Shown: in pieces, positions 5,793 to 12,780 of the stretch
Position numbering within the stretch: position 1 is the first letter of the stretch
Layout: every line of letters starts with the position of its first letter
Origin: an archaeon
GTDB taxonomy: Archaea; Thermoproteota; Nitrososphaeria; Nitrososphaerales; Nitrosopumilaceae
Length of the DNA: 12,784 nt
Direction of reading: 5' to 3'
Assembly (NCBI GenBank): GCA_005240025.1
Contig: SBBK01000108.1
Span: 1 to 12,784 of the forward strand
Position numbers and translations under genes: made by a program
The notes under the pieces: generated by a model
Seen by the model: only the letters and a program-made list of their open reading frames with translations
Database searches by the model: none
What the model was told of the DNA's origin: nothing

Positions 5793-7193
5793 ATGTTAGA
5801 CGCCGAAAGCGCAGTCAGGCTTGCTCAAAAGCACGGTTGCACATACTGTGATGCGAGGTTCGAGAGGGTCAGAAAAAACAGCCTGGCAGTAGAGGATGGG
5901 CAGATTGAGTACCTTACAACCAGATACGACCAGGGCATAGGGGTACGGGTTTTGTGTGACGGGGCATGGGGGTTTTATTCTACTTCGGATCATACAAAAC
6001 TAGAGCAAGGAATAATTGATGCAATAAAGGCGGCAAAGCACCATGCCAGAACAAAAAAAGAAAAAATCAAACTGGCAGAAGCTCCAGTAATTGAAAAAAA
6101 CATCAAATACAAGACAAAAAAGGACATAGACCTCGAATCGCTTGGCAAAATTGCGCTAGAGTGTGATCACATAATTAAGAGTTTTCCAAAAATTTCCAAA
6201 TCCGCAATTGGGGTTTCGAGTAGTGCCACATCAAAGTGTTTTGTCAGCAACGAGGGATCAAAAATTCACCAAGAGTTTACCGATATCATAATGGAGATGA
6301 CCGCAACGGTGCACCGGTTTGGCGCAACCCAGTCAATAAGTACAACTGAGGGGGGCAGGGGAGGGTTAGAAAAAATAATTGACGATACGAACGTCTTTTT
6401 AGTGGCAGAAGAAACTGCGAAGAAAACTTCAATGCTCGTTGAAGCACACACGGTAAAGGAAGACAAAGCCACACTTATCATGAATCCCGATTTTGTTGCC
6501 CTCCTGACGCATGAAATTTTGGGCCACCCCTCAGAGGCGGACAGGGTCCTGGGAAGAGAGATGGCATGGGCAGGAGGGGCATGGTGGGCTGGAATGCTTG
6601 GCAAAGAAATAGGTTCGGAGCACCTGAATGTCATTGATGATCCAACCATCGACGGGAGTCTTGGCTGGTTTGAGTTCGACGATGAGGGCATCAGGTCACA
6701 AAAAAAGCAACTGGTCAAAGACGGAATACTTGCTGGACATATGCACAGCCGTGAAACCGCCAGTATTTTTGGCGTGGAGTCAAACTCCAGCATGCGTGCG
6801 GCATCATATTCATTTATGCCACTCATACGGATGTCGTGCACATGCATAGAGAGAGGTGATTGGGAGCCGGATGAGATGATAAAGGACGTTAAACATGGGT
6901 ATCTTGTCTCAGGCATGAAGGTGCCGTCAATCGACATGAAGAGATACAACTGGAGCATATCTTGCCAGTACGCCAACAAAATTGAGAACGGCCAAGTCAC
7001 AGATTTGCTAAGAGATGTCATAGTAGTTGGGAACGCGCCGGAATTTTTCAGCTCAATTGACGCGTGCGGTAAGGATTTTACGATAAGACCAATTACCAAT
7101 TGCGGCAAGGGAGATCCAATGCAACAAATGAAGATGGGAAACGGTGGACCCTCAATACGAGGGATTGCAACCGTAAAAAGCGTCGGAGCATAA
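5793..7193 (+). CDS. tldD: TldD-family metallopeptidase
   Basis: 466 residues, the normal length for TldD. The diagnostic zinc site HEILGH spans 240-245 and continues PSEADR; the C-terminal Cys ligand is likely C437 in NCGKGDP. In bacteria TldD pairs with TldE (PmbA) in a barrel-shaped peptidase that acts on unfolded peptides, for example in microcin B17 maturation and CcdA turnover; only TldD carries the metal site. No tldE/pmbA gene is in the window, so the partner must be elsewhere or the protein works alone. It starts the operon: one base separates its stop from the next start. Being co-transcribed with two DNA glycosylases suggests a link to damage or protein turnover, which is inference from position only. 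The opening DAESAVRLAQKHGCTYCDARFE is shared in style with archaeal TldD proteins. Confidence 0.93.
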   Translation: MLDAESAVRLAQKHGCTYCDARFERVRKNSLAVEDGQIEYLTTRYDQGIGVRVLCDGAWGFYSTSDHTKLEQGIIDAIKAAKHHARTKKEKIKLAEAPVIEKNIKYKTKKDIDLESLGKIALECDHIIKSFPKISKSAIGVSSSATSKCFVSNEGSKIHQEFTDIIMEMTATVHRFGATQSISTTEGGRGGLEKIIDDTNVFLVAEETAKKTSMLVEAHTVKEDKATLIMNPDFVALLTHEILGHPSEADRVLGREMAWAGGAWWAGMLGKEIGSEHLNVIDDPTIDGSLGWFEFDDEGIRSQKKQLVKDGILAGHMHSRETASIFGVESNSSMRAASYSFMPLIRMSCTCIERGDWEPDEMIKDVKHGYLVSGMKVPSIDMKRYNWSISCQYANKIENGQVTDLLRDVIVVGNAPEFFSSIDACGKDFTIRPITNCGKGDPMQQMKMGNGGPSIRGIATVKSVGA

Positions 7194-7194
7194 G

Positions 7195-7743
7195 ATGAGC
7201 GAACTGGAAAACATACGAGGGCAGGTCAGAACGTGTACAAAATGTGACTTGTGTAAAACCAGAACAAACGCGGTGCCTGGTGAAGGGCCTTTAGATGCCC
7301 AAATAATGTTTGTGGGCGAAGCGCCGGGCAGAGAAGAAGACCGAAAGGGCAGGCCATTTGTAGGAGCTGCGGGAAAAAAACTAACGGAGGTTTTAGAAAA
7401 GGCAGGGTTCTCAAGGGATCATGTCTACATAACAAATGTCGTAAAGTGCAGACCTCCTGGCAATCGTGTACCTTCAGATGCGGAACAGGCCATGTGTAAG
7501 ACATATTTGGAAAGTGAAATCAGAAACATAAATCCAAAAATTATTTGCGTGATGGGAAATACAGCATCGAACTCCATTCTTGGACAGGGCGAGATTACAA
7601 AAAACCATGGAAAGATAGTTGATAGGGACGGAGTAAGGTATTTTCTTACATTCCATCCCGCAGCAACAATATACAACCAGGAACTTTTGGCCACATTAAT
7701 AGAGGACATCAAAGTATTGGCAGACATCGTGGTGAAGTTATGA
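7195..7743 (+). CDS. udg: Family 4 uracil-DNA glycosylase (Fe-S)
   Basis: 182 residues. The protein removes uracil arising from cytosine deamination, starting base-excision repair. Motif A GEAPGREED and motif B FHPAAT are intact. Four cysteines with family 4 spacing, C14-x2-C17, C85 (KCRPPGNR) and C101, should hold the 4Fe-4S cluster that distinguishes this family from UNG. The start at ATG 7195 sits 1 base after the tldD stop, with a GGAG Shine-Dalgarno run (7185-7188) 6 bases before it, as expected for an internal operon gene. Its stop overlaps the next start as ATGA. Family assignment is firm; some family 4 members also act on other deaminated bases. Confidence 0.95.
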   Translation: MSELENIRGQVRTCTKCDLCKTRTNAVPGEGPLDAQIMFVGEAPGREEDRKGRPFVGAAGKKLTEVLEKAGFSRDHVYITNVVKCRPPGNRVPSDAEQAMCKTYLESEIRNINPKIICVMGNTASNSILGQGEITKNHGKIVDRDGVRYFLTFHPAATIYNQELLATLIEDIKVLADIVVKL

Positions 7744-8297
7744 GTGAGGAGAGACTTCCAAGGGAGTTTTACGCGCGCGATACAGTTGCCGTTGCAAAGG
7801 ATTTGCTTGGCAAAGTGCTGGTCAGGAAAATTGGCAGGAATTTAGTTTCGGGCATAATCACAGAAACAGAAGCCTACAGGCATTCAGACGATCCAGCAAG
7901 TCATGCCTGCACAGGCATGACAAAAAGAAATGAGGCGATGTTTGGCCAAGTTGGTTGCACATATGTCTACTTTACTTATGGCATGCATCACTGCGTAAAT
8001 GTTGTTGCGAAAAAAAACCGCATGGCTGGGGCAGTTTTGATTCGTGCGCTGGAACCAAAGGAAGGAATAGACATCATGATGGAAAACAGGAAGACAAATA
8101 ACAGGAAAATTCTGACAGATGGGCCCGCCAAACTAACTGTGGCACTAGACATAACCAAGAAGCAATACGGCGAGGATCTAGTGTCATCTCCTAATATTTA
8201 CATCACATATGGAGTCGAAATTAGTCGAAAAATAACTACAGGTCCAAGAATTGGGATAAGACTGGGAACCGACAAGATGTGGAATTTTAAAGTCTAG
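7740..8297 (+). CDS. mpg: AAG/MPG-type 3-methyladenine DNA glycosylase
   Basis: 185 residues, close to the compact bacterial and archaeal forms of this family. The catalytic motif TETEAY places E44 and Y46 where human AAG has E125 and Y127; H55 in ASHACTG corresponds to human H136. YFTYGMHHCVNVV and the DGPAKLTVAL stretch complete the fold. It should excise alkylated purines (3-methyladenine, hypoxanthine) without a metal or Fe-S cluster. The ATG overlaps the uracil glycosylase stop (ATGA), with a GGTGA motif just upstream, so the two are translationally coupled. Together they cover deamination and alkylation damage. The TAG stop lies in a CTAG shared with the convergent membrane protein gene. 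Confidence 0.94.
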   Translation: MSEERLPREFYARDTVAVAKDLLGKVLVRKIGRNLVSGIITETEAYRHSDDPASHACTGMTKRNEAMFGQVGCTYVYFTYGMHHCVNVVAKKNRMAGAVLIRALEPKEGIDIMMENRKTNNRKILTDGPAKLTVALDITKKQYGEDLVSSPNIYITYGVEISRKITTGPRIGIRLGTDKMWNFKV

Positions 8298-8932
8298 TGG
8301 GGGTTTTCGTCGTCTTTCTGTGTAGTCCATGGCGCAAACCTGCCAAGAATTTTTTCCCAGTCCAGTCTCAGAAGAAGTATAATTGATATGCCCATTATGG
8401 CAACAAAGATTCCAAAGCCAACATACACAATTACCGGACTATCAACATCTTCGAGAAACGGTTCGACATAAGTCATTCCAAAAAAGTGTGAAAGCAATAC
8501 CAGTACATAACTGAGAATGAGCTTGCCCACAAGAGTGGATATGAAAAATCTGAGGGGATTGTATTTTGCCAGTCCAAGCGGGATGTAGATAAGATCATCA
8601 GGTATTGGAGTTGCGGCAGCAACAAACGCTGCAGCTGCACCATATCTTTTTACCAGCCGTTCAAAGGGTCTCATTCTTGCACGCGTCTTTTCTGTGATGA
8701 TTCTTCTTCCCTCGTAGCTGATCAGGAAGATTATTTGTTTTGCCGCAGTAGAGGTCAGGGCCGCAATTATGGCAAGATAATGTATGTTGAATTTATCACC
8801 GGCAGACATTGTAGTTAGCAGGATAAATGACGGAAGTGGTACAAACGGCACGAGTGAGCCAAAAAAACTCACCAGTGCGAGTCCCAGATAGCCAATCTCG
8901 TCAGCAAATGGAAAAATTGCGGAAAGATCCAC
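8294..8932 (-). CDS. DedA/VTT-family (SNARE-associated) membrane protein
   Basis: 212 residues and strongly hydrophobic: re-entrant/membrane segments at about 14-40, 51-73, 98-120, 128-150 and 166-190, with a basic cytosolic loop near 76-96. The VTT core motif is visible as ATPIPDDLIYIPLGLAKYNP (107-126), where DedA proteins carry the conserved acidic pair and Pro/Gly. Bacterial and eukaryotic relatives move or scramble lipids or affect proton-motive-force homeostasis; the substrate in archaea, whose lipids differ, is unknown. The start is GTG at 8932. An in-frame TGA (8950-8948) prevents extension, and a TATA-like box lies 25 bases upstream. The C-terminus is a short hydrophilic tail. Its stop shares a palindromic CTAG with the glycosylase gene. 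Confidence 0.85.
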   Translation of the reverse strand: MDLSAIFPFADEIGYLGLALVSFFGSLVPFVPLPSFILLTTMSAGDKFNIHYLAIIAALTSTAAKQIIFLISYEGRRIITEKTRARMRPFERLVKRYGAAAAFVAAATPIPDDLIYIPLGLAKYNPLRFFISTLVGKLILSYVLVLLSHFFGMTYVEPFLEDVDSPVIVYVGFGIFVAIMGISIILLLRLDWEKILGRFAPWTTQKDDENPH

Positions 8933-8953
8933 AGATGAAACTCCATTTCAAGA

Positions 8954-8961
8954 CTATTAAA
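8954..8961 (-). promoter_or_regulatory. TATA-like box for the DedA-family gene
   Basis: The minus strand reads TTTAATAG, centred 25-26 bases upstream of the GTG start at 8932. This agrees with a leaderless transcript and supports the GTG as the true start. Confidence 0.45.
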
Positions 8962-9019
8962 CCATGGATGGACTTCGGTGGTAGAGTCATCCTGTCGAAC
9001 AGCATAGAAATTTGAAGCC

Positions 9020-9027
9020 TATAAATA
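9020..9027 (+). promoter_or_regulatory. TATA box for the siroheme synthase-hemA operon
   Basis: TATAAATA is a full archaeal TATA match centred at 9023.5. Transcription should begin about 9047-9051. This excludes the TTG at 9012 as a start, since it lies upstream of the box, and makes the ATG at 9039 doubtful. Confidence 0.6.
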
Positions 9028-9050
9028 CAATTTTTGAGATGCACCTGATC

Positions 9051-9704
9051 GTGATTGTCGACCTAAACCTCAAAGGCAGGCTTGCCATTGTGGTCGGTGC
9101 AGGTGGAGAAGGACTAAAAAAGGTGAACTCGCTACTTACTCAAGATTGTGAGATTCTAGTAGTCAGCGATAAGGCAAACAAACAGATTCAGGACATGATA
9201 GAGGCAGGCAAAATAAGATTCAAAAAAGTAAAACTGCGAAATGCCGATTTTTTGGATGACTACGATCCGATTTTGGTAATGGCTGCAACAGACGACCGGC
9301 AATTGAATAGAAAAATTGTCCAAAAAGCAAAACAAATGCGTACCTATGCGTATGCTGCAGATGATCCCGAGGTATCTGATTTTGCGCACCCGTCAGTCAT
9401 CAACATAGATGATACCGTCCAAATTGCGATATCAACTGGAGGGCGGAGCCCAGCAATGGCAAGAAAGTTAAAGATGAAAACAGAGAAACTCTTGCGCCGG
9501 ATCATAAACAAAGAAGACATCTACCAGATAAAACTTCAAAATGTTGCCCGTGAGGCAGCAAAGAGCAAGATTGCGACGGTGCTGGGGAGAAAAAAATTCC
9601 TGTATTCAGTTTTAAATGATTCAAAAATAAAACAGTTATTAAAACATGGAGACTTGGCAACTGCACAAAGAGAGGTATTGAGAATTTTGGAGAGATGCAA
9701 ATGA
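9051..9704 (+). CDS. Siroheme synthase / precorrin-2 dehydrogenase (Met8p/SirC/CysG N-terminal type)
   Basis: 217 residues from the chosen GTG. It should oxidise precorrin-2 to sirohydrochlorin with NAD and may insert iron to give siroheme. The N-terminus DLNLKGRLAIVVGAGGEG carries the Rossmann GxGGxG loop (16-21). AATDDRQLN holds D81-D82, the position of the catalytic Asp in Met8p and CysG. The segment FAHPSVINIDDTVQIAISTGGRSPAMA is the family's conserved middle. A Lys/Arg-rich helical domain of about 90 residues follows. There is no uroporphyrinogen methyltransferase domain, so SAM-dependent steps are encoded elsewhere. Start choice: GTG 9051 is 27-28 bases after the TATA centre; ATG 9039 (four extra residues, MHLI) and TTG 9012 are alternatives. 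It overlaps hemA by ATGA. Confidence 0.87.
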   Translation: MIVDLNLKGRLAIVVGAGGEGLKKVNSLLTQDCEILVVSDKANKQIQDMIEAGKIRFKKVKLRNADFLDDYDPILVMAATDDRQLNRKIVQKAKQMRTYAYAADDPEVSDFAHPSVINIDDTVQIAISTGGRSPAMARKLKMKTEKLLRRIINKEDIYQIKLQNVAREAAKSKIATVLGRKKFLYSVLNDSKIKQLLKHGDLATAQREVLRILERCK

Positions 9705-10948
9705 GCATAGTCAATGCGCGGGTAACTTTTCGCAGTTCACCAGTCCATGTTTTAGAGAAATTCACGTTCAAGGACTTGGAATCTGCATACGAGTCTTTTA
9801 GGACATATGCAGATCTTGACGAGTTTGTAATTTTACAGACATGTAACCGGGTCGAGGTCTTTGCGTTTGTCAAAAATCAGAGCATGGATAAAATCAAAAA
9901 GACCTGGGCGTCTCTTTCGGGCCTCGAGGAGTCTGCATTTGGACAAAATTTCGAGATATCGGAGAGTGTGGAGGTGTATGAGCACCTGCTAAAACTTACT
10001 TCGGGCCTAGATTCTATGGTCCTAGGCGAAGAACAAATTCTCGGACAAATAAAAGAATCGATTGCCACTGCCAGAAAGCTGAAGACATCTGGTGGCCACA
10101 TCAACACGCTATTTGATGATGCAATAAGAATTGGAACGCGAGTGCGAAACTCTACTGGAATAAGTAAAGGAACCATCTCAGTCGGCTCGATGGCAGTAAA
10201 GCTTGCAGAGGAAAACATTGACGAACTAAAATCAAAAAAGATACTTTTGATTGGGACAGGCGAGGCTGCGACTCTTGTAGCCAAGTCGCTCATCAAAAGA
10301 GGCTATGGGTTTTTTGTGACTAGTAGAACAATGCAACGTGCACAGGCATTCTCAGAAACAGTGGGTGGGAAGCCAGTAGGATTCGAGGAGATCATGGAGG
10401 GATTTTCGAACTACGACCTGCTTTTTGTTGCCACCGTTGCCCCATATTTTCTGGTCACCTATGACAGAATAAAGGAGGCACTCAAAAATAAAAAGACTGG
10501 AATGATGATTTTGGATCTCTCAAACCCGAGAACAGTTGACGAAAAAGTTGCGACAATACACGGGATAAAGATGATGAACTTGGACCAGATAGCTGAAATG
10601 GTGGACAAAAACCTCAGATACCGTACAGCCCAGCGTACCAATGCACAAAAAATAATTAGCGAAGAAACACAGGTAATTGAGGCGCATATGAAAAGACTCG
10701 AAGTCGAACCAGTAGTAAAAGAGATCTTCAAAGATATTGATAGCCGCAGGGTGCGTGAACTCAGAAAGGCCCTTGCAATGCTTGGTGAGAAAGACCAACA
10801 AAAAATCAAAATTATTGAAGACCTCACGGTGGCAGTAGTGGAGGGAATAATTTCAGAACCCATGAACAACCTGCGTCGCGCCTCCGAGCAGTCAGACGAC
10901 GATCTTCTCAAGGCAGCAACGAAGTTGTTTGATTACAGGAAAAAATAG
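9701..10948 (+). CDS. hemA: Glutamyl-tRNA reductase
   Basis: 415 residues. It reduces glutamate on tRNA-Glu to glutamate-1-semialdehyde with NADPH, the committed step of C5-pathway tetrapyrrole synthesis. The catalytic Cys is C48 in LQTCNRVE. The signature GLDSMVLGEEQILGQIK starts at 102, followed by RVRNSTGISKGTISVGSMAV. The NADPH Rossmann loop is GTGEAA (185-190). A long C-terminal helical dimerisation region ends in the usual LFDYRKK-like tail. Two ATGs are possible, 9695 and 9701. The second gives the ATGA overlap with the siroheme gene and lies 8 bases after a GGAG (9689-9692), so it is preferred. The siroheme gene in front ties haem/siroheme/cobalamin precursor supply to branch-point flux. 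Its TAG directly abuts the stop of the convergent crotonase gene. Confidence 0.96.
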   Translation: MSIVNARVTFRSSPVHVLEKFTFKDLESAYESFRTYADLDEFVILQTCNRVEVFAFVKNQSMDKIKKTWASLSGLEESAFGQNFEISESVEVYEHLLKLTSGLDSMVLGEEQILGQIKESIATARKLKTSGGHINTLFDDAIRIGTRVRNSTGISKGTISVGSMAVKLAEENIDELKSKKILLIGTGEAATLVAKSLIKRGYGFFVTSRTMQRAQAFSETVGGKPVGFEEIMEGFSNYDLLFVATVAPYFLVTYDRIKEALKNKKTGMMILDLSNPRTVDEKVATIHGIKMMNLDQIAEMVDKNLRYRTAQRTNAQKIISEETQVIEAHMKRLEVEPVVKEIFKDIDSRRVRELRKALAMLGEKDQQKIKIIEDLTVAVVEGIISEPMNNLRRASEQSDDDLLKAATKLFDYRKK

Positions 10949-11710
10949 TTATTTTTTGGATTTGTTTACAAACGCAGTCATGCGTTCTGCCCTGTCCTGA
11001 TCTGTAAAGCAGTTTCGCCACGCGAGTAGCTCTACGCCAAGACCAGTGTCAAGGTCTGCGTTTCGCCCCTTGTTAATTGCGATTTTTGACATTCTCACTC
11101 CGGAGACAGAGTTTGCGGCAATTTGTTGGGCCATTTTTAAGGCCTCATCTGCAAGCGATGCGAGTGGAACGACATGGTTTACGAGGCCGATTTCTTTTGC
11201 CTCATCTGCCTTTATCATTTTGCCGGTGTAGACAAGCTCTTTTGCCTTTGCAATCCCAACAATTCGCATGAGGCGTTGTGTTCCACCCCATCCCGGAGGT
11301 ATGCCAATGGTGACCTCGGGTTGGCCAAGCTTTGCGGTGTCCGCTGCGAGTCTGATATCGCACGACATGGCCAGCTCGCAGCCACCTCCTAACGCAAATC
11401 CATTTACTGCGGCAATTGTAGGCTTGCTTACGTTTTCTACTGTGGCAGTGAGGAGCTGGCCAAGCTTTGCATATTCAACAGATTCGTCCGCAGTTATCTT
11501 TGACATGTATTCGATGTCTGCACCTGCAGAAAATGCTCTGTCCCCTTCGCCAGTTAGAATTATCACCTTGACTTCACCATCCCTGTCAAGCTGCTCAAAG
11601 GTGTCTATGATTTCTTTGGCAACATCAGTATTCATTGCGTTGAGTTTGTCTGGGCGGTTGATTTTGACTGTAGCGATTCCGTTTGACTTTGACATTGTGA
11701 CTAAAGCCAT
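10949..11710 (-). CDS. Enoyl-CoA hydratase/crotonase, probable 3-hydroxypropionyl-CoA dehydratase or crotonyl-CoA hydratase
   Basis: 253 residues, a typical short crotonase. The oxyanion-hole segments are [11 protein letters not shown] (59-69) and [11 protein letters not shown] (104-114). Both catalytic glutamates are present, E112 and E132 (LGQPEVTIG), 20 residues apart as in rat mitochondrial hydratase, so it should add or remove water across acyl-CoA double bonds. Ammonia-oxidising archaea fix carbon by a 3-hydroxypropionate/4-hydroxybutyrate cycle, in which a promiscuous crotonase (Nmar_1308 in Nitrosopumilus maritimus) acts on both 3-hydroxypropionyl-CoA and crotonyl-CoA. This protein is a good candidate for that role. 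The assignment rests on family and lineage, not on substrate-specific residues. A TATA box 26 bases upstream supports ATG 11710. Confidence 0.9.
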   Translation of the reverse strand: MALVTMSKSNGIATVKINRPDKLNAMNTDVAKEIIDTFEQLDRDGEVKVIILTGEGDRAFSAGADIEYMSKITADESVEYAKLGQLLTATVENVSKPTIAAVNGFALGGGCELAMSCDIRLAADTAKLGQPEVTIGIPPGWGGTQRLMRIVGIAKAKELVYTGKMIKADEAKEIGLVNHVVPLASLADEALKMAQQIAANSVSGVRMSKIAINKGRNADLDTGLGVELLAWRNCFTDQDRAERMTAFVNKSKK

Positions 11711-11732
11711 GATTCTACCGCATTTTTTGCTT

Positions 11733-11740
11733 GAAATAAA
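11733..11740 (-). promoter_or_regulatory. TATA box for the crotonase gene
   Basis: The minus strand reads TTTATTTC, centred about 26 bases upstream of the ATG at 11710, the leaderless distance. Between it and the RHH promoter lies a stretch of about 115 bases with no gene. Confidence 0.5.
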
Positions 11741-11857
11741 TGTTGCCTACTTTGTGATTTTTGTCACGACAATATCTGAGACCAGCGGGATAGATTACGT
11801 TGACCTCAGATTACACACGGTAAGAATTTGCAGGATCAGATACCTGAAGAGTAAAGG

Positions 11858-11865
11858 ATATAAAA
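11858..11865 (+). promoter_or_regulatory. TATA box for the RHH gene
   Basis: ATATAAAA, preceded by the purine-rich GTAAAGG (BRE-like), is centred about 24-25 bases upstream of ATG 11886. It is among the strongest promoter matches in the window and makes the long upstream extension of this frame unlikely. Confidence 0.6.
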
Positions 11866-11885
11866 TTACCAATAGTAATATAGGC

Positions 11886-12011
11886 ATGTCAAAACGCACA
11901 ATGCCGGTTTGCCTAACAGCTGACCAGTACGACAAAATCGAAGTGATCGCAAAGAGGTACGGGTTGCTTAACGCAAGCCAAGTAATTGAGAAAGTCCTAG
12001 CTGATTGTTAG
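11886..12011 (+). CDS. Ribbon-helix-helix (CopG/Arc-like) small DNA-binding protein
   Basis: 41 residues, starting MSKRTMPVCLTADQYDKIEV. Residues 4-10 should form the DNA-contacting beta strand, 12-25 helix A, then the turn YGLLNAS and helix B (29-40). This is the minimal size for an RHH dimer, with no ligand domain. No toxin gene adjoins it, so an antitoxin role is not supported; a general or autoregulatory transcription factor is more likely. The same frame is open far upstream (from 11268) on the antisense of the crotonase gene, but the TATA box at 11858-11865 places transcription right at ATG 11886. A 10-base inverted repeat joins codons 8-11 to the stop region. Confidence 0.72.
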   Translation: MSKRTMPVCLTADQYDKIEVIAKRYGLLNASQVIEKVLADC

Positions 12012-12015
12012 GCAA
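11909..12015 (+). repeat. 10-base perfect inverted repeat spanning the RHH coding region
   Basis: TTGCCTAACA (11909-11918) is the exact reverse complement of TGTTAGGCAA (12006-12015), separated by 87 bases. One arm covers codons 8-11 and the other the end of the gene with its stop codon. In the mRNA they could pair and close nearly the whole message into a loop. Confidence 0.5.
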
Positions 12016-12159
12016 GCAAACTCTTTTTGTCAGTGTAGTCCAATCGAAGTAGCTTGTGCATCATACCACCAGAACGAGTGAGTGATTACTGAAAGCAGTT
12101 GCCAAACCGCAATTTTCTGGTCACATGGAGACTGATTTGAGTCAGGCATCTGGGGGTCA
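12012..12159. other. Non-coding gap between convergent RHH and winged-helix genes
   Basis: No gene seen. Besides the T-tract it holds ACCAGAA (12068-12074) facing TTCTGGT (12115-12121), with an ACTG-AAAG-CAGT mini-hairpin between them. This could be a shared 3' end structure. Confidence 0.35.
12024..12028 (+). terminator. Possible archaeal T-tract terminator after the RHH gene
   Basis: TTTTT lies 13 bases after the stop codon, right behind the second arm of the inverted repeat. Archaeal RNA polymerase can stop at short T-runs, but five T's is near the minimum, so this is tentative. Confidence 0.3.
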
Positions 12160-12780
12160 TTAAAAAGGCGTTTTGGGCGCCAGTTTCAAATAAAATTCAG
12201 CAGATTCGTGCTGCCGTTGATTTACATATCTGTCATGCAGCACCAGCTCCCTTTTTTTCTCCCATGCTTCATAAAACCACGAGTGAAATGTTTCAACAAT
12301 TTCCAAGTGTTTTGTTGCCAATTCCTCAAAAATTTGCGGCACAACTACAAACGCGTGTTTATGGTGTCTACAGAGTAGTTTTTTTCTGGTCAGCTGGCTG
12401 ACAGACCATCTAACGTACTCATTCGTAAACGCGTCCTCTACTTTGTCCATGAAATCCAGTATACTGTAAAAACCTTCAGCACATCCATACTTTATCATTC
12501 TATACTGACAATCAAATGTCTCCAAAAGAATACACAGTTGAATGAAATTAACCCCACACTTGCACATCAGAAAGCCGAATTTGCCAAGCTGTGTCAGCGC
12601 CCAGTTATTTTTGGTGTTGACCACCAAACCGCGTGAGTTCAGATAGTGAAGCGAGTATAAAGTGGGCGAATATGCACTGGTTTTTGACTCTGATTCCAGC
12701 AGTTCTTTTTGTGTTTTACTTTTTTCAAACAATAGTTTGAGGATTTTGTTCGAAGTGTGGTTCAACCTCAGTGAAGCCAT
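12160..12780 (-). CDS. Winged-helix DNA-binding protein of unknown role
   Basis: 206 residues from ATG 12780, only four bases from the window edge, so a longer N-terminus cannot be excluded. Residues about 8-75 read as a winged helix: two helices, a Ser/Thr-rich turn, a recognition helix (SPTLYSLHYLNSRGLV) and a wing ending WALTQLGKFGFLM, the pattern of ArsR/MarR-like archaeal regulators. The rest is helical, with scattered Cys and His (MCKCG near 72-76; LCRHHKHAF near 142) that might bind a metal but do not form a clear site. The end is hydrophilic (YVNQRQHESAEFYLKL). No target or ligand is evident. Convergent with the RHH gene; 148 bases lie between their stops. Confidence 0.6.
   Translation of the reverse strand: MASLRLNHTSNKILKLLFEKSKTQKELLESESKTSAYSPTLYSLHYLNSRGLVVNTKNNWALTQLGKFGFLMCKCGVNFIQLCILLETFDCQYRMIKYGCAEGFYSILDFMDKVEDAFTNEYVRWSVSQLTRKKLLCRHHKHAFVVVPQIFEELATKHLEIVETFHSWFYEAWEKKRELVLHDRYVNQRQHESAEFYLKLAPKTPF

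Noticed and set aside
5575..5799. 74-codon plus-strand frame before tldD
   Set aside because: Its composition is shadow-like and it runs over the tldD promoter and start. The overlapping 45-codon frame (5628-5765) is the better candidate.
6266..7108. 280-codon open frame on the minus strand
   Set aside because: It lies wholly inside tldD on the opposite strand. tldD carries an intact zinc site and family length, and the antisense translation has shadow composition (Ser, Pro, Cys rich) and no domain.
9502..10911. Several 90-150 codon minus-strand frames opposite hemA and the siroheme gene
   Set aside because: They are mirror images of the strongly supported plus-strand genes, with Ser/Ile-rich translations and no motifs.
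11268..11885. 206-codon upstream extension of the RHH frame
   Set aside because: Most of it is antisense to the crotonase gene, and a strong TATA box lies directly in front of ATG 11886. The extension does not look like a protein domain.
12068..12100. Possible C/D box guide RNA (GTGATTA followed by CTGA)
   Set aside because: The C box has a mismatch and the D-like box follows at once with no room for a guide sequence.
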